From contig NZ_BACP01000012.1 in NCBI RefSeq assembly GCF_000260415.1, positions 1 to 59,114 on the forward strand: DNA of 59,114 nucleotides, written 5' to 3'. Within the stretch, counting starts at the first letter, position 1; the number at the start of each line of letters is the position of its first letter. The notes beneath the pieces are model-generated. The model worked only from the letters and a program-made list of their open reading frames with translations, was not told where the DNA came from and did no database searches. Source of the DNA: Liquorilactobacillus mali KCTC 3596 = DSM 20444. Its GTDB lineage: Bacteria; Bacillota; Bacilli; Lactobacillales; Lactobacillaceae. Positions 1 to 10,229 of the stretch are shown here, one piece after another. Both the position numbers and the translations under genes were made by a program.

Positions 1-170
1 CAGTACTCGCTATGTTTGTAATTCTGAACCAATATTCAAGCTCTGGACAGTGAGAATATATTTTTTAAATATCTAAAATTTAACTTTGTTTTCAGCAGCA
101 TATATTGTAAAATAACTTGCGAGTTTTATTTTCAAAAAAATATAAAGTACTTGAAATAGGAAGGATAGAA

Positions 171-1319
171 ATGATTTATTTTGATAACAGTGCAACAACT
201 AAAGTTGCACCTCAAGCTTTGGAGACCTATACCAAAGTTAGTAACCAAATCTGGGGAAATCCATCTTCACTTCATGCTTCAGGTGAGAAAGCATTTGGGT
301 TATTGGAACAAGCAAGATTGCAAATTGCTAATTTGATGGGTGTCAAGCAAGATGAAATCTTCTTTACAAGCGGTGGTACTGAGGGCGACAACTGGGTCGT
401 TAAGGGCACAGCAATTGAAAAGAGAATGCACGGCAAGCACCTAATTACCTCAAGTGTTGAACATCCTGCTGTATTAAATTCAATGGCTCAATTAGAGAAA
501 CTAGGTTTTGAGGTAACATATTTGCCAGTTAATGAGAAGGGACAGGTTTCTGCTGAAGAATTGAAAGCAGCGATTCGACCAGATACGATTTTAGTCTCAA
601 TTATGGCTGTCAATAATGAAATAGGAGCAATTCAACCAATCGATCAGATTGCAGATGTGTTACGCAATTATCCCAAGATTCATTTTCATGTTGATGCAGT
701 TCAAGGTATTGGCAAGGGAATTCAGCAAATGATCATGAATGATCGTGTTGATTTTGTAACATTCTCAGGCCATAAGTTCCATGCTCCAAGAGGAATTGGA
801 TTCATGTTCAAACGGCGCGAACGTAAGTTGGCACCATTGATGAGTGGTGGTGGACAAGAGAAAAATTTGCGTAGTGGAACGGAGAATCTTCCTGCAATAG
901 CGGCAATGGCAAAAGCCTTAAGACTATTGTTAGAAGGGGAGAAAGATAAGGTCCAAAAACAACTTGAAATAAAAAAATTTATTTATGATTATGTCACAAA
1001 ATTCCCTAAAGTTACAATGTTTTCGCGCATGACGCCAGATTTTGCACCACATATTCTTTGTTTCACTATTGATGGTGTTCGAGGGGAAACAATAGTACAC
1101 GCTTTTGAAGAACACGGAATTTATATTTCAACGACGAGTGCTTGTTCATCTAAAAAACATGTTGTTTCAGGAACTCTAAATGCAATGAACATTCCTGAGA
1201 AAATTGCAACGTCGGCAATTCGTATTAGCCTCGATGAGCATAATAGTCTAGCAGAAGCCCAAAAATTTGTCGATGTTTTTGAACAGTTGTATCATCAATT
1301 TGAAAAGATCAATTCGTAG
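171..1319 (+). CDS. Cysteine desulfurase (NifS/IscS family, NifZ-like)
   Basis: Pyridoxal-phosphate enzyme that takes sulfur from cysteine and passes it on as a persulfide. The class V aminotransferase fold is clear: the PLP lysine sits in SGHKFHAPRG and the persulfide cysteine is Cys325 in TSACSSKKH. I chose the ATG at 171 because GGAAGG lies just upstream and the protein then begins MIYFDNSATT, the family N-terminus; an upstream TTG at 117 has no ribosome site. thiI follows after 19 bases, so the natural acceptor is ThiI for 4-thiouridine in tRNA, as in the NifZ-ThiI pair of Bacillus. About 382 residues, normal length. Confidence 0.93.
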   Translation: MIYFDNSATTKVAPQALETYTKVSNQIWGNPSSLHASGEKAFGLLEQARLQIANLMGVKQDEIFFTSGGTEGDNWVVKGTAIEKRMHGKHLITSSVEHPAVLNSMAQLEKLGFEVTYLPVNEKGQVSAEELKAAIRPDTILVSIMAVNNEIGAIQPIDQIADVLRNYPKIHFHVDAVQGIGKGIQQMIMNDRVDFVTFSGHKFHAPRGIGFMFKRRERKLAPLMSGGGQEKNLRSGTENLPAIAAMAKALRLLLEGEKDKVQKQLEIKKFIYDYVTKFPKVTMFSRMTPDFAPHILCFTIDGVRGETIVHAFEEHGIYISTTSACSSKKHVVSGTLNAMNIPEKIATSAIRISLDEHNSLAEAQKFVDVFEQLYHQFEKINS

Positions 1320-1338
1320 AAATGAAAGGAAGTAAAGT

Positions 1339-2556
1339 GTGCAATATACAGAAATAATGGTTCGCTATGGCGAATTATCAACCAAAGGAAAGAACAGAAA
1401 AAGCTTTATTGATCGTTTAGGCTTTAACACAAGAGAAAGTCTTCATTCTTTCTCTAAGCTGGTTATTAAGGCTAACAGAGATCGAATGCATATCCAATTA
1501 AACGGTGAAGACAGTACTGCAGTGATGAAACGCTTGAAGCAGGTTTTTGGCATTCAGAATTTCTCACCATCAGTCAAGGTTAAGCGTGATGTTGAACTTG
1601 TTAAGCAGAAAGCTGTCGAAATGATAAAAGAACAGTTTGAAGAAGGTGCAACTTTTAAAATTAACACTCGCCGTTCAGATCATGACTTTGAGCTGGATAC
1701 TAATGAAATGAATGATTTACTTGGTGGATATGTACTTGATAATATTCCAGGAATCAAGGTTCAGATGAAGAAACCTGATATTACGTTGCGCGTGGAAATT
1801 AGGAGTAATGGAATATTCTTATCTAGTAAGACAATCAATGGTGCGGGCGGACTTCCGGTTGGGACTGCTGGAAAAGGAATGCTGATGCTCTCAGGCGGAA
1901 TCGATTCGCCGGTGGCAGGTTATCTCGCAATGAAACGTGGGGTGGCAATTGAAATGGTTCATTTCTTTAGCCCACCTTATACAAGTGAACAGGCTTTGAA
2001 CAAGGCAAAAGAACTGACTTCAAAGCTTGCTCCATTTGTTGGGAGTATCAAATTCATACAAGTTCCGTTCACGGAGATTCAAGAAACGGTTAAACATGAT
2101 GTTCCATCTGGCTATTTGATGACCGTCCAAAGACGCTTCATGTTACGCTTGGCAACTTTGATTGCGAAAAAACGTGAAGGACTTGCAATTTTTAACGGTG
2201 AGGCACTTGGTCAGGTGGCATCACAGACCCTTGAAAGTATGGTCGCAATAAATGATGTGACAACTCTACCGGTACTACGTCCGGTAGTTTCAATGGACAA
2301 GAACGAAATTATTGAAATCGCACAAGAAATTGATACATTTGATCTATCAATTATGCCATTTGAAGATTGCTGTACGATTTTTGCTCCACCGGCGCCTAAG
2401 ACAAGACCGCGTTTGGATAAAGCAAGACTCTATGAAGCACGCTTGGATGTTGATGGATTGATAGAAAGGGCAATGGCCGGAATTAAAATTACTGAAATTA
2501 AGAGTGATCAGAAATTCTTGGCAGAAACCAGCGATAGTTTTGCCGAACTTCTATAA
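1339..2556 (+). CDS. thiI: tRNA 4-thiouridine synthetase ThiI
   Basis: Adenylates U8 of tRNA and replaces the oxygen with sulfur from the adjacent desulfurase. Order: N-terminal ferredoxin-like region, THUMP domain (about residues 60-165), then a PP-loop ATPase with SGGIDSP near residue 182. The protein ends at 405 residues, so it is the short Bacillus-type ThiI without the C-terminal rhodanese domain of Escherichia coli; the Cys344-Cys345 pair in PFEDCCTIF is the likely sulfur-handling site. Starts with GTG, preceded by GAAAGGAAG. Co-transcribed with the desulfurase upstream. The valS T-box promoter begins seven bases after its stop codon. Confidence 0.95.
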   Translation: MQYTEIMVRYGELSTKGKNRKSFIDRLGFNTRESLHSFSKLVIKANRDRMHIQLNGEDSTAVMKRLKQVFGIQNFSPSVKVKRDVELVKQKAVEMIKEQFEEGATFKINTRRSDHDFELDTNEMNDLLGGYVLDNIPGIKVQMKKPDITLRVEIRSNGIFLSSKTINGAGGLPVGTAGKGMLMLSGGIDSPVAGYLAMKRGVAIEMVHFFSPPYTSEQALNKAKELTSKLAPFVGSIKFIQVPFTEIQETVKHDVPSGYLMTVQRRFMLRLATLIAKKREGLAIFNGEALGQVASQTLESMVAINDVTTLPVLRPVVSMDKNEIIEIAQEIDTFDLSIMPFEDCCTIFAPPAPKTRPRLDKARLYEARLDVDGLIERAMAGIKITEIKSDQKFLAETSDSFAELL

Positions 2557-2562
2557 TTAGGC

Positions 2563-2591
2563 TTGACTGCTCTATGTATTCAAGCTATTAT
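2563..2591 (+). promoter_or_regulatory. Promoter of the valS T-box leader
   Basis: TTGACT at 2563-2568 and TATTAT at 2586-2591 are separated by 17 bases, a good sigma-A promoter. Transcription would start near 2598, just before the T-box stem I. It begins immediately after the thiI stop codon, so valS has its own transcription unit. Confidence 0.75.
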
Positions 2592-2598
2592 ATAGTGC

Positions 2599-2842
2599 AT
2601 AAGCGAGGAACAAGAGGGTTTCAAGGATTCTAGTTTTCAGAGAAGAGGCTGTTTGCTGAAAGGTCTCTAGCTGGGTTTGAAATTGTAGCTTGTAAGCTGT
2701 TAGACTGAAATGAATTCTATGAGTTCATGCGTAGGTCTGACCGGACATGTTCGTTATCATGGAATTAAGAGGGGTTAAACGCCCAACTTAGGTGGTACCA
2801 CGGTGAAAGTCGTCCTAATTTTTAGGATGGCTTTTTTGTTTT
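2599..2842 (+). promoter_or_regulatory. T-box leader (valine-specific) upstream of valS
   Basis: The T-box sequence AGGTGGTACCACGG lies at 2790-2803 and is followed by an intrinsic terminator (arms GTCGTCCTAA and TTAGGATGGC, T-run 2832-2837). In stem I, ACAAG pairs with CTTGT and TTTCAA with TTGAAA; the internal loop between these helices holds GTA at 2685-2687, which fits a valine specifier read by tRNA-Val(UAC). Uncharged tRNA-Val should favour the antiterminator and switch valS on. The T-box and terminator are seen directly; the specifier assignment is inferred from the pairing. Confidence 0.92.
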
Positions 2843-2864
2843 ATAAAAAGAAAGGAATGAGAAT

Positions 2865-5522
2865 ATGACAAGAGAGATTGAAATGTCGACGAAATATGAA
2901 CCACAACAAGTTGAGACTGGTCGTTATAAAAAATGGTTGGAACAAGGAGTATTTAAACCGAACGGGGACAAAAAAGCAAAGCCATATTCAGTTGTTATTC
3001 CACCGCCCAACGTAACTGGTAAGCTGCATTTGGGGCATGCTTGGGATACTACATTGCAAGATATGATTATCCGTCAAAAAAGAATGCAAGGCTTTGATAC
3101 TTTATGGCTTCCAGGAATGGATCATGCAGGAATTGCAACTCAAGCCAAGGTTGAGGCACGTCTTGCTGAACAGGGAATATCCCGCTATGATCTAGGCCGT
3201 GAGAAATTTATTGAAACCGTTTGGAAATGGAAAGATGAGTACGCAGACATTATTCATCAGCAGTGGAAGAAACTTGGATTGTCTCTTGATTATGATCGTG
3301 AACGTTTTACTCTCGATGATGGTTTATCCAAAGCAGTCCGTAAGGTATTCGTTACATTGTATAAAAAAGGCTTGATTTATCGTGGTGAATACATTATTAA
3401 CTGGGATCCTAAAGCCAGAACAGCGTTGTCAGATATTGAAGTTATTCATAAGGATATAAAGGGTGCTTTTTACCATGTTAAGTATCCATTTGCCGATGAT
3501 ACAAAATTCAATGGTAAGAACTATATCGAAATTGCCACAACTCGTCCTGAAACAATGATGGGTGATGTTGCGGTTGCAGTCCATCCAAGTGATGAGCGCT
3601 ACAAGGATATTGTTGGGAAGACGTTGATTTTGCCGTTACAAGGTCGTAAGATCAAAATTATTGCTGACGAGTATGTTGATCCAGAGTTTGGAACAGGGAT
3701 GGTTAAGATTACACCAGCACATGACCCTAATGATTTTGCAGTTGGTAACCGCCATGATTTGGAAAGAATCAATACCATGAATGAAGATGCATCGATGAAT
3801 GCCAATGCTGGTAAATATGAAGGCATGGATCGTTTCGAAGCACGGAAGGCAATTGTTGCTGATCTCGATGCTGAAGGGTATTTGTTGCGAGTTGAACCAA
3901 TTACACATAGTGTTGGACATTCCGAGCGTACAGGTGTACAAGTTGAGGCTCGCTTATCGACGCAATGGTTTGTCAAGATGAAACCATTAGCTGAGGTTGC
4001 ATTGGCAAATCAAAAATCAAAACAAAGAGTGAATTTTGTGCCTGATCGTTTTGAGAATACCTTTACACAGTGGATGGAAAATGTTCATGACTGGGTTATT
4101 TCACGCCAGCTTTGGTGGGGACATCAGATTCCTGCGTGGTACCACAAAGAAACTGGCGAAATTTATGTTGGTGAAGAAGCTCCACAAGACATTGAGAATT
4201 GGGTTCAAGATGAAGATGTGCTGGATACATGGTTTTCAAGTGCATTATGGCCATTTTCTACAATGGGTTGGCCAGATGAGAATGCGGCTGATTTTAAACG
4301 TTACTTCCCAACTGACACATTGGTTACAGGTTATGATATTATTTTCTTCTGGGTCTCAAGAATGATTTTCCAAAGCCTTGAATTTACAAAAGAACGACCA
4401 TTTAAGCACGTACTTATCCATGGATTGATACGTGATGAGAATGGTGTCAAAATGAGTAAATCATTGGGAAATGGAATTGACCCTATGGACGTAATCGATA
4501 AGTATGGTGCAGATGCATTGCGCTGGTTCTTATCTAATGGCTCTGCTCCTGGACAAGATGTTCGGTTCAGTTACACAAAAATGGATGCTGCATGGAACTT
4601 TATCAATAAGATCTGGAATGCCAGTCGTTTCGTTATTATGAACCTAGATGATGAGACAACTGGGCAATTGCCTGCAAGAGAACAATGGAAATTGTCAGAT
4701 AAATGGATCATCAGTCGTTTGAATGAGACAATCGGTGAAGTAACACGTTTATTTGACAGTTTTGAATTTGGTGAGGCTGGAAGAGCACTTTACAACTTTA
4801 TCTGGAATGATTTCTGTGATTGGTATATTGAGATGTCTAAGGAAGATTTGAATGGTACGGATGAGCAAGCAAAGAAGGACACGCAAAACATTCTATGTTA
4901 CGTGCTTGACCAAACCTTAAGACTGCTGCACCCAATCATGCCATTTGTTACAGAAAAGATTTGGTTGGAAATGCCACATGAGGGCGAATCACTTGTGACA
5001 GCAAAATATCCTGAGTATAATGCTGCCGACGTTGATGAAGCTGCCCAAAGTGAGATGGAGAACTTGATCGAGTTGATTAAAGCAGTTCGTAATAGCCGTG
5101 CTGAAGTTAATGCTCCTATGTCAAGTGCAATTGAAATCTTGATTAAGACATCCAGTGAAAAAACAAAGAAGATTTTTGAAGCTAATGTTGATTATATTGA
5201 ACGTTTCTGTCATCCAAAAAAACTAGAAATCAGCGCTGCCGTTGTTGCACCCGATTTAGCAATGACTTCTGTTATCACAGGTGCAGAGGTATACCTACCA
5301 CTTGCAGATTTAATCAATATTGATGATGAAATTGCCAGATTGCAAAAGGAAGTTAAAAAATTAGAAGGCGAAGTTACTCGTGGAGAAAAGAAATTGGGTA
5401 ATGAACGCTTTGTTGCAAATGCACCTGCTGATGTCGTTACTCAAGAAAGAGAAAAGCTTAGTGAATATAAGGCAAAATTAGAAGCAACAAAAGAAAGAAT
5501 CGCAACTTTAAAGAAAAACTAG
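2865..5522 (+). CDS. valS: Valyl-tRNA synthetase
   Basis: Class Ia synthetase that charges tRNA-Val. The ATP-binding HLGH motif is at residues 55-58, the KMSKS loop is near residue 530 ([11 protein letters not shown]), the editing domain lies between them, and the C-terminal coiled-coil arm that contacts tRNA is evident in the last 65 residues (charged heptads from [12 protein letters not shown] onward). Full length at 885 residues. AAAGGAATGAG precedes the ATG at 2865; an in-frame ATG six codons later is the alternative start. Controlled by the valine T-box directly upstream and closed by a strong terminator. Confidence 0.97.
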   Translation: MTREIEMSTKYEPQQVETGRYKKWLEQGVFKPNGDKKAKPYSVVIPPPNVTGKLHLGHAWDTTLQDMIIRQKRMQGFDTLWLPGMDHAGIATQAKVEARLAEQGISRYDLGREKFIETVWKWKDEYADIIHQQWKKLGLSLDYDRERFTLDDGLSKAVRKVFVTLYKKGLIYRGEYIINWDPKARTALSDIEVIHKDIKGAFYHVKYPFADDTKFNGKNYIEIATTRPETMMGDVAVAVHPSDERYKDIVGKTLILPLQGRKIKIIADEYVDPEFGTGMVKITPAHDPNDFAVGNRHDLERINTMNEDASMNANAGKYEGMDRFEARKAIVADLDAEGYLLRVEPITHSVGHSERTGVQVEARLSTQWFVKMKPLAEVALANQKSKQRVNFVPDRFENTFTQWMENVHDWVISRQLWWGHQIPAWYHKETGEIYVGEEAPQDIENWVQDEDVLDTWFSSALWPFSTMGWPDENAADFKRYFPTDTLVTGYDIIFFWVSRMIFQSLEFTKERPFKHVLIHGLIRDENGVKMSKSLGNGIDPMDVIDKYGADALRWFLSNGSAPGQDVRFSYTKMDAAWNFINKIWNASRFVIMNLDDETTGQLPAREQWKLSDKWIISRLNETIGEVTRLFDSFEFGEAGRALYNFIWNDFCDWYIEMSKEDLNGTDEQAKKDTQNILCYVLDQTLRLLHPIMPFVTEKIWLEMPHEGESLVTAKYPEYNAADVDEAAQSEMENLIELIKAVRNSRAEVNAPMSSAIEILIKTSSEKTKKIFEANVDYIERFCHPKKLEISAAVVAPDLAMTSVITGAEVYLPLADLINIDDEIARLQKEVKKLEGEVTRGEKKLGNERFVANAPADVVTQEREKLSEYKAKLEATKERIATLKKN

Positions 5523-5551
5523 GATATAAGGTATAAATTTAGATCAATATG

Positions 5552-5594
5552 CAGAGAGACACAAAAAACGTTTACTACTTTTTTGTGTCTCTTT
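5552..5594 (+). terminator. Intrinsic terminator after valS
   Basis: Arms AGAGACACAAAAAA and TTTTTTGTGTCTCT form a near-perfect 14-bp stem with an A-run on one side and a T-run on the other, so it could work in both directions. Confidence 0.88.
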
Positions 5595-5750
5595 TTTGTA
5601 TGAGTCATTGTTCATACTCAAACTTATTATCTTTAATGAAATTCATTTTATTAAAATTTAGATAAAAAAATATAATAATAAACAAATAATAATTATTTGT
5701 TCACGAAAAGTTCACAACCTTCCTTTAAACTAAAAGTAGTAAAATAGTTG

Positions 5751-5766
5751 CACTTTTTAAAGTGCC
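5751..5766. repeat. Perfect 16-bp palindrome before the glycosyltransferase gene
   Basis: GCACTTTTTAAAGTGC is an exact inverted repeat followed by CTTTT, 27 bases before the glycosyltransferase start codon and just after a possible -10 box (TAAAAT, 5741-5746). It could be an operator or a weak attenuator; the sequence does not decide between them. Confidence 0.5.
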
Positions 5767-5793
5767 TTTTGGTATGGAGGAGAATTTTGTATT

Positions 5794-6747
5794 ATGAGTT
5801 TTAAAAAAGCATTGCATTGTTGTATTAGAAGGACTCAGTTTTTTATTGACTTATCGTATGAACAGAAGACTGGAAAAGAACTTAGGAAAAGTGAATTAAA
5901 GGCAGGAATTATTGGTGCAGTAAAATTAGCCAGTTTGTGGGCAAAAAGAAATGATTATTCACAAATTAAATATAACCTTTCAATGACGATAATTTTGAAG
6001 AATGAGGCACCATACATTAGAGAGTGGCTTGCGTATTATACTTCAATTGGTGTAGAACACTTTTACATCTATGACAACGATAGTCAAGATGATTTAAAAG
6101 AAATAATAGACTCACTTGGAGATAAGGTAACTTATGTACGTTTTAGTGGTATTGGAAGACAAATGGACGCATATAATGATGCTCTAAATAAGTATGGCAG
6201 ATACTCAAGGTATATGGGGTTTTTGGATGCAGATGAATTTATTTATTTGACAGAGGGACAATTGAATTTTGTTGATTTTTTAAATAATTATTTTGCTGAT
6301 CCTCATGTTGGAGGCTTTGTAATCAACTGGCAAATTTTTGGTTCTTCTTTTTTGAAAAAGAAACCTCATGGATTGGTAACCAATAATTTTGTATATCGGG
6401 CCAGGAAGGATTTTAAGAAGAACTTTCATATAAAATCAATAGTGGATCCTAGAAAAGTAGCAGGATTTTTTAATGATCCGCATGGAGCCTATTACTTACC
6501 TAGCTATTACGCAGTAAATGAAAAAAAGCAAAAGGTGGATGGACCATTCTCTCAAAGTGTAAATACGGATAGGATTCAAATTAATCATTACTTTACCAAA
6601 TCAGAAGAAGAATTTATACAAAAAAAATCACGAGGACGTGCAACTAAAAATTCACACAGAACAATGCAAGATTTTGTAGATCATGATAAAAACGATGTTT
6701 TTGATGATTCAATAAAAACCTATAATCAACGAAATAAGCTTGAGTAG
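5794..6747 (+). CDS. Glycosyltransferase, GT2/GT92-like (glyco_tranf_2_4 type)
   Basis: A probable sugar transferase. The GT-A-like core has KNEAPYIREWLAYY followed by GVEHFYIYDNDSQDD, and the metal-binding DxD-type motif is LDADEF; a late NHYFTKSEEEF block followed by a basic stretch is also typical of the GT92-like group. No membrane segment is obvious; a basic stretch of about 60 residues precedes the core. GGAGGAGAA lies upstream of the ATG. The UDP-glucose dehydrogenase gene follows after 25 bases, suggesting that the donor or product involves a UDP-sugar such as UDP-glucuronate (inference). The pair is AT-rich compared with valS and folC on either side, consistent with acquisition. Acceptor unknown. 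Confidence 0.8.
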   Translation: MSFKKALHCCIRRTQFFIDLSYEQKTGKELRKSELKAGIIGAVKLASLWAKRNDYSQIKYNLSMTIILKNEAPYIREWLAYYTSIGVEHFYIYDNDSQDDLKEIIDSLGDKVTYVRFSGIGRQMDAYNDALNKYGRYSRYMGFLDADEFIYLTEGQLNFVDFLNNYFADPHVGGFVINWQIFGSSFLKKKPHGLVTNNFVYRARKDFKKNFHIKSIVDPRKVAGFFNDPHGAYYLPSYYAVNEKKQKVDGPFSQSVNTDRIQINHYFTKSEEEFIQKKSRGRATKNSHRTMQDFVDHDKNDVFDDSIKTYNQRNKLE

Positions 6748-6772
6748 TTTCCAGAAAAGAGGATTTAAAAGC

Positions 6773-8011
6773 ATGACAAAAAAGAGTAATGAACTTAAAA
6801 TAGCCGTTGCAGGAACGGGGTACGTGGGCTTAAGTATATCGATTCTGCTCGCACAGCATAATCAAGTCTTTGCAGTTGATATAAATAAAGACAAAATAGA
6901 GTTACTGAATAAAAAGATCTCACCAATTGCAGATAAAGAAATTATTGAGTATTTGACTACACATAAACTAGATTTAATTCCTACGACTGATACAGAATTA
7001 GCCTATAAAGATGCCGATTTTGTAGTAATAGCAACGCCGACAAACTATGATAGTGAAAAACAATTTTTTGATACTTCTTCGGTTGAACAAGTTATAAAAT
7101 TAGTGAGAAAGTATAATGAAAAGGCTATTATTGTTATCAAATCAACAGTACCAGTGGGATTTACAAAGAAAATCAAAAATGAACTTAATTTAGAAAATAT
7201 AATTTTTAATCCTGAGTTTTTACGTGAAAGTAGGGCTTTGTATGATAATCTTCATCCTTCAAGAATTATTGTCGGTACTGATTTGGCAGACAAAAAGGAA
7301 AAAGAAAATGCACAGCAATTTGCAAGCCTACTGGAAACGGGTGCACTTGAACAAAATGTAGCAAAACTTGTGATGGGTTATACAGAAGCAGAAGCAGTAA
7401 AACTATTTTCAAATACGTATTTGGCATTAAGAGTCAGCTATTTTAATGAACTCGATACTTATGCGGAGTCAAAAGGGCTTAACACCCAACAAATTATATC
7501 TGGTGTTGATATGGATCCTAGAATTGGAGATGGATATAATAATCCATCTTTTGGCTATGGCGGATATTGTCTACCCAAAGATACAAAGCAGTTACTTTCA
7601 AATTATAAAGATGTTCCGCAAAATCTTATCGGAGCGATTGTAAAGTCTAATACAACACGTAAGGAGTTTATTGCAAAGCAGATTATAAAATTGATTACAA
7701 AAAGTAAATCTGTTGAAAATGAAGTTAGTGTGGGCATTTACAGGTTAACGATGAAGCAAAATAGTGATAATTTTCGTGAAAGTTCAATTCAAGGAGTTAT
7801 CAAAGAATTACAGAAAATTCAGCCAAATATAAAAATTTTGATTTTTGAACCAATGTTAAAAAATCATTCTGTTTTTCAGAAGTATAAAGTCGAAAACAAT
7901 TTAAGTACATTCAAAAAAAATAGCAGTGTCATTGTTGCGAATCGCTTTAATGACGAATTAGCAGATGTTCGTGCTAAAGTTTATACGAGAGATTTATTCC
8001 ATCTGGACTGA
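6773..8011 (+). CDS. ugd: UDP-glucose 6-dehydrogenase
   Basis: Oxidises UDP-glucose to UDP-glucuronate with two NAD. An N-terminal Rossmann motif GTGYVGLS, the NPEFLRES segment and the catalytic cysteine in GYGGYCLPKDT (about residue 260) are all present, so it should be active; length (412 residues) matches HasB/Cap3A-type enzymes. The start at 6773 is chosen for the AGAGGA upstream and because the protein then begins just before the Rossmann fold; a TTG at 6740 would overlap the previous gene. No other capsule or teichuronic acid genes are nearby, so where the UDP-glucuronate goes is unclear. Confidence 0.92.
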   Translation: MTKKSNELKIAVAGTGYVGLSISILLAQHNQVFAVDINKDKIELLNKKISPIADKEIIEYLTTHKLDLIPTTDTELAYKDADFVVIATPTNYDSEKQFFDTSSVEQVIKLVRKYNEKAIIVIKSTVPVGFTKKIKNELNLENIIFNPEFLRESRALYDNLHPSRIIVGTDLADKKEKENAQQFASLLETGALEQNVAKLVMGYTEAEAVKLFSNTYLALRVSYFNELDTYAESKGLNTQQIISGVDMDPRIGDGYNNPSFGYGGYCLPKDTKQLLSNYKDVPQNLIGAIVKSNTTRKEFIAKQIIKLITKSKSVENEVSVGIYRLTMKQNSDNFRESSIQGVIKELQKIQPNIKILIFEPMLKNHSVFQKYKVENNLSTFKKNSSVIVANRFNDELADVRAKVYTRDLFHLD

Positions 8012-8045
8012 GTTTGAGTAGTAAAACTTAATATGATATTTTCCT

Positions 8046-8083
8046 CCATATTAACCAGATTAGTGGTTATATGGTTTTTTTTG
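8046..8083 (+). terminator. Intrinsic terminator after ugd
   Basis: Arms CCATATTAACCA and TGGTTATATGG with a six-base loop and one bulge, followed by eight T. It closes the glycosyltransferase-ugd unit. Confidence 0.85.
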
Positions 8084-8144
8084 TTCAAAAAGATGAAATT
8101 TCAAAGAGATAGAACTATTTTTTTTAGATTAATGCAAAAGTTGT

Positions 8145-8173
8145 TTGTCCTAATAAGTCCTTTAATGTACAAT
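8145..8173 (+). promoter_or_regulatory. Promoter of folC
   Basis: TTGTCC (8145-8150), 17-base spacer, TACAAT (8168-8173), then about 30 bases to the folC start codon. Confidence 0.6.
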
Positions 8174-8202
8174 AAATCTGAGAGTAAGAAGGGTTGAAAG
8201 TA

Positions 8203-9513
8203 ATGGCATTTGATGATTATGAGCAGGCAATTTCCTTTATTCACGGAAGAACAAAGTTTAAAAAAATTCCAACTCTGGCTAGGATGAGATTATTTCTAAA
8301 GTATCTGGGCAATCCTGAATCGGGCTTAGAAGTAATTCACGTAACGGGTACGAATGGCAAGGGGTCAACTGTAGCTTTTTTAAGAGAATTATTGGAAGAG
8401 CAAGGACTAAGGGTTGGAACCTTCACGTCACCATTTATTGTTAGGTTCAACGAAAGAATTCAGATTAATAAGCAAATGATACCTGATGACAAGCTGTTGA
8501 ATCTCGTTAATTTTATTGTACCGATTGTTACACAATTGGATGAAGAGTTAGCTGATGCTGAGGGTGGACCAACCGAGTTTGAGATTGTTACCGCATTGAT
8601 GTTCTTATATTTTTCACAAGAAAGGGTTGATATTGCAGTTGTTGAAGTTGGTATTGGGGGGACCTTTGATTCAACTAACGTAATAAGCAAACCACTTGTG
8701 TCGGTGATTACAACAGTGGCTCATGATCATGCAAAATTATTAGGTAATTCTCTGGCACAGATTGCTGGACACAAGGCGGGAATAATTAAAGAAAATCGGC
8801 CAGTCGTGATTGGAAATATCCCTGAAGAAGCACTTGATGTAATTAAGAAGAAAGCAGAAGAAAAAAATGCAAAATTATATACACCAAGTGAGAATTATTC
8901 TTTCAAAGAAGCCTCAAAAAAAGTTTCATGGGGTGAAGTTATTGATTATGAAGGCTTTGGTTTAACAATTAATGATTTACAGACTTCACTTATGGGAGAA
9001 TTCCAGCGTGAGAATGCGGCGGTGGCACTCAGTGCTTTTTTGATTGTTTCAATGCAAAAAAAGTGGCACGTGAACAGCAAAGAAATCCGTTCGGCTATAA
9101 AAAAAGCAACTTGGCCAGGCAGATTTGAAGCTGTGAGTGAAAAACCTTTGGTTGTACTGGATGGGGCACACAATGTTGCAGCGATTGATATGATTGCAAA
9201 GACAATTAGAAAAAATTTTAAGAACCAACATGTTTACATAATTGCCGCAATGTTAGCAGACAAACAGCCACGTGAGATGTTTGCCCAACTAAGTCAATTG
9301 CCCAATACGACAATATATGGGACAACATTTGCAGGTCCGCGACCGGTGGCCAAAGTCAAGGATGTTACTGAGAAAAGCGAAGAAATTGAATATTCCAAGA
9401 ATTGGCAGGAAGCCTTGGTTAAAATTGTTGCACAGATGTCAGAAGAAGATATAATTTTAATTACTGGATCTTTGTATTTCGTTTCTGAAGTAAGACACTA
9501 TTTTTTAGATTAG
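8203..9513 (+). CDS. folC: Folylpolyglutamate synthase / dihydrofolate synthase
   Basis: Mur-ligase-fold enzyme that adds glutamates to folate. Visible motifs are the P-loop VTGTNGKGST near residue 50, the VEVGIGGTFDSTN block, and LDGAHN in the C-terminal domain. The ATG at 8203 is preferred to a TTG at 8194, because the TTG touches the GAAGGG ribosome site while the ATG is nine bases from it. A HAD phosphatase gene follows at once and shares the transcript. folC often follows valS in Bacilli; here two sugar genes separate them. Full length, 436 residues. Confidence 0.94.
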   Translation: MAFDDYEQAISFIHGRTKFKKIPTLARMRLFLKYLGNPESGLEVIHVTGTNGKGSTVAFLRELLEEQGLRVGTFTSPFIVRFNERIQINKQMIPDDKLLNLVNFIVPIVTQLDEELADAEGGPTEFEIVTALMFLYFSQERVDIAVVEVGIGGTFDSTNVISKPLVSVITTVAHDHAKLLGNSLAQIAGHKAGIIKENRPVVIGNIPEEALDVIKKKAEEKNAKLYTPSENYSFKEASKKVSWGEVIDYEGFGLTINDLQTSLMGEFQRENAAVALSAFLIVSMQKKWHVNSKEIRSAIKKATWPGRFEAVSEKPLVVLDGAHNVAAIDMIAKTIRKNFKNQHVYIIAAMLADKQPREMFAQLSQLPNTTIYGTTFAGPRPVAKVKDVTEKSEEIEYSKNWQEALVKIVAQMSEEDIILITGSLYFVSEVRHYFLD

Positions 9514-9528
9514 GTGAGGACATTTAAG

Positions 9529-10182
9529 ATGAATGTAAAGTTAGTAATTTTTGACATGGATGGCTTAGTGGTCGACTCTGAAAAAATTTATTTTGCTGCG
9601 AATAAAAGAGCGGCAAACAAATTAGGAATGCAATATTCGATGGAGTATTATCGTCGCTTTATTGGTTCGGGCAACGATATGATGTATTCAGAGATGAGTC
9701 GTGACTATGGTAGCAGAGAGCTGATTTCTGAATTTATTAAGTTAAGTAAACAACAGGTCTTTGATGTTATCAAGGAAGAGGGACTCCCATTAAAAAAGGG
9801 ATTTTTAGAGCTGGCCTCTTATCTACGCAATGCTCGGATTCCGAGTATTCTAGCATCAAGTAACGATCGAAGTGCAATTGATTATTTCCTAGATATTGCC
9901 AAAATCAGTCAATATTTTTCAGAAATAATTTCAGCAGATGATGTGGTTAGGGCCAAACCTGAGCCAGACATCTTTGAACAAGCATGGGCGGCGTCAGGTC
10001 AGCATAATAAGAATGAGGCGGTAATTCTTGAGGACTCTTATAATGGTGTTTATGCAGCAAACAATGCACATATCCCTGTAATTATGGTTCCAGACTTGAT
10101 CCAGCCAACAAAAGAAGTTGCTGCGAGAACGCAGGTAGTTTTACCAAATCTAAATGAAGTAAAAAGCTATTTTGAAAAATAA
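9529..10182 (+). CDS. HAD-family phosphatase (beta-phosphoglucomutase-like)
   Basis: Small haloacid dehalogenase hydrolase. Motif I is FDMDGLVVDSE with both catalytic aspartates, motif II is LASSN, and the motif III/IV region is AKPEPDIF plus LEDSYNGVYAA; the cap is the helical type seen in beta-phosphoglucomutase and related phosphatases. Substrate cannot be told from sequence. The ATG at 9529 follows AGGTGAGGA with eight bases of spacing; the GTG at 9514 lies inside that ribosome site and is rejected. It starts 15 bases after folC, so the two are co-transcribed. 217 residues. Confidence 0.88.
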   Translation: MNVKLVIFDMDGLVVDSEKIYFAANKRAANKLGMQYSMEYYRRFIGSGNDMMYSEMSRDYGSRELISEFIKLSKQQVFDVIKEEGLPLKKGFLELASYLRNARIPSILASSNDRSAIDYFLDIAKISQYFSEIISADDVVRAKPEPDIFEQAWAASGQHNKNEAVILEDSYNGVYAANNAHIPVIMVPDLIQPTKEVAARTQVVLPNLNEVKSYFEK

Positions 10183-10184
10183 GA

Positions 10185-10226
10185 TGAATCCCTTTTGTTT
10201 ACGTAATTAAAAACGAAAGGGGTTTT
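10185..10226 (+). terminator. Terminator hairpin overlapping the radC ribosome site
   Basis: ATCCCTTTTGTTT pairs with AAAACGAAAGGGGTT across a short loop, followed by TTTTCTT. The 3' arm contains GAAAGGGG, which is also the radC ribosome binding site, so the hairpin both ends the folC-HAD transcript and could hide the radC site on read-through RNA. Confidence 0.7.
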
Positions 10227-10229
10227 CTT

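Noticed and set aside
3-53. Short open frame ending in TGA at the left edge that could be the end of an upstream gene (VLAMFVILNQYSSSGQ)
   Set aside because: Only 16 codons are visible and another frame is open just as long, so I cannot tell whether it is a real gene tail.
3599-3976. Open frames on the minus strand inside valS and similar long frames inside mreB, pheT, dnaD and the mva genes
   Set aside because: They overlap well-supported genes, have no ribosome sites and show no recognisable domains; they are by-products of codon use.
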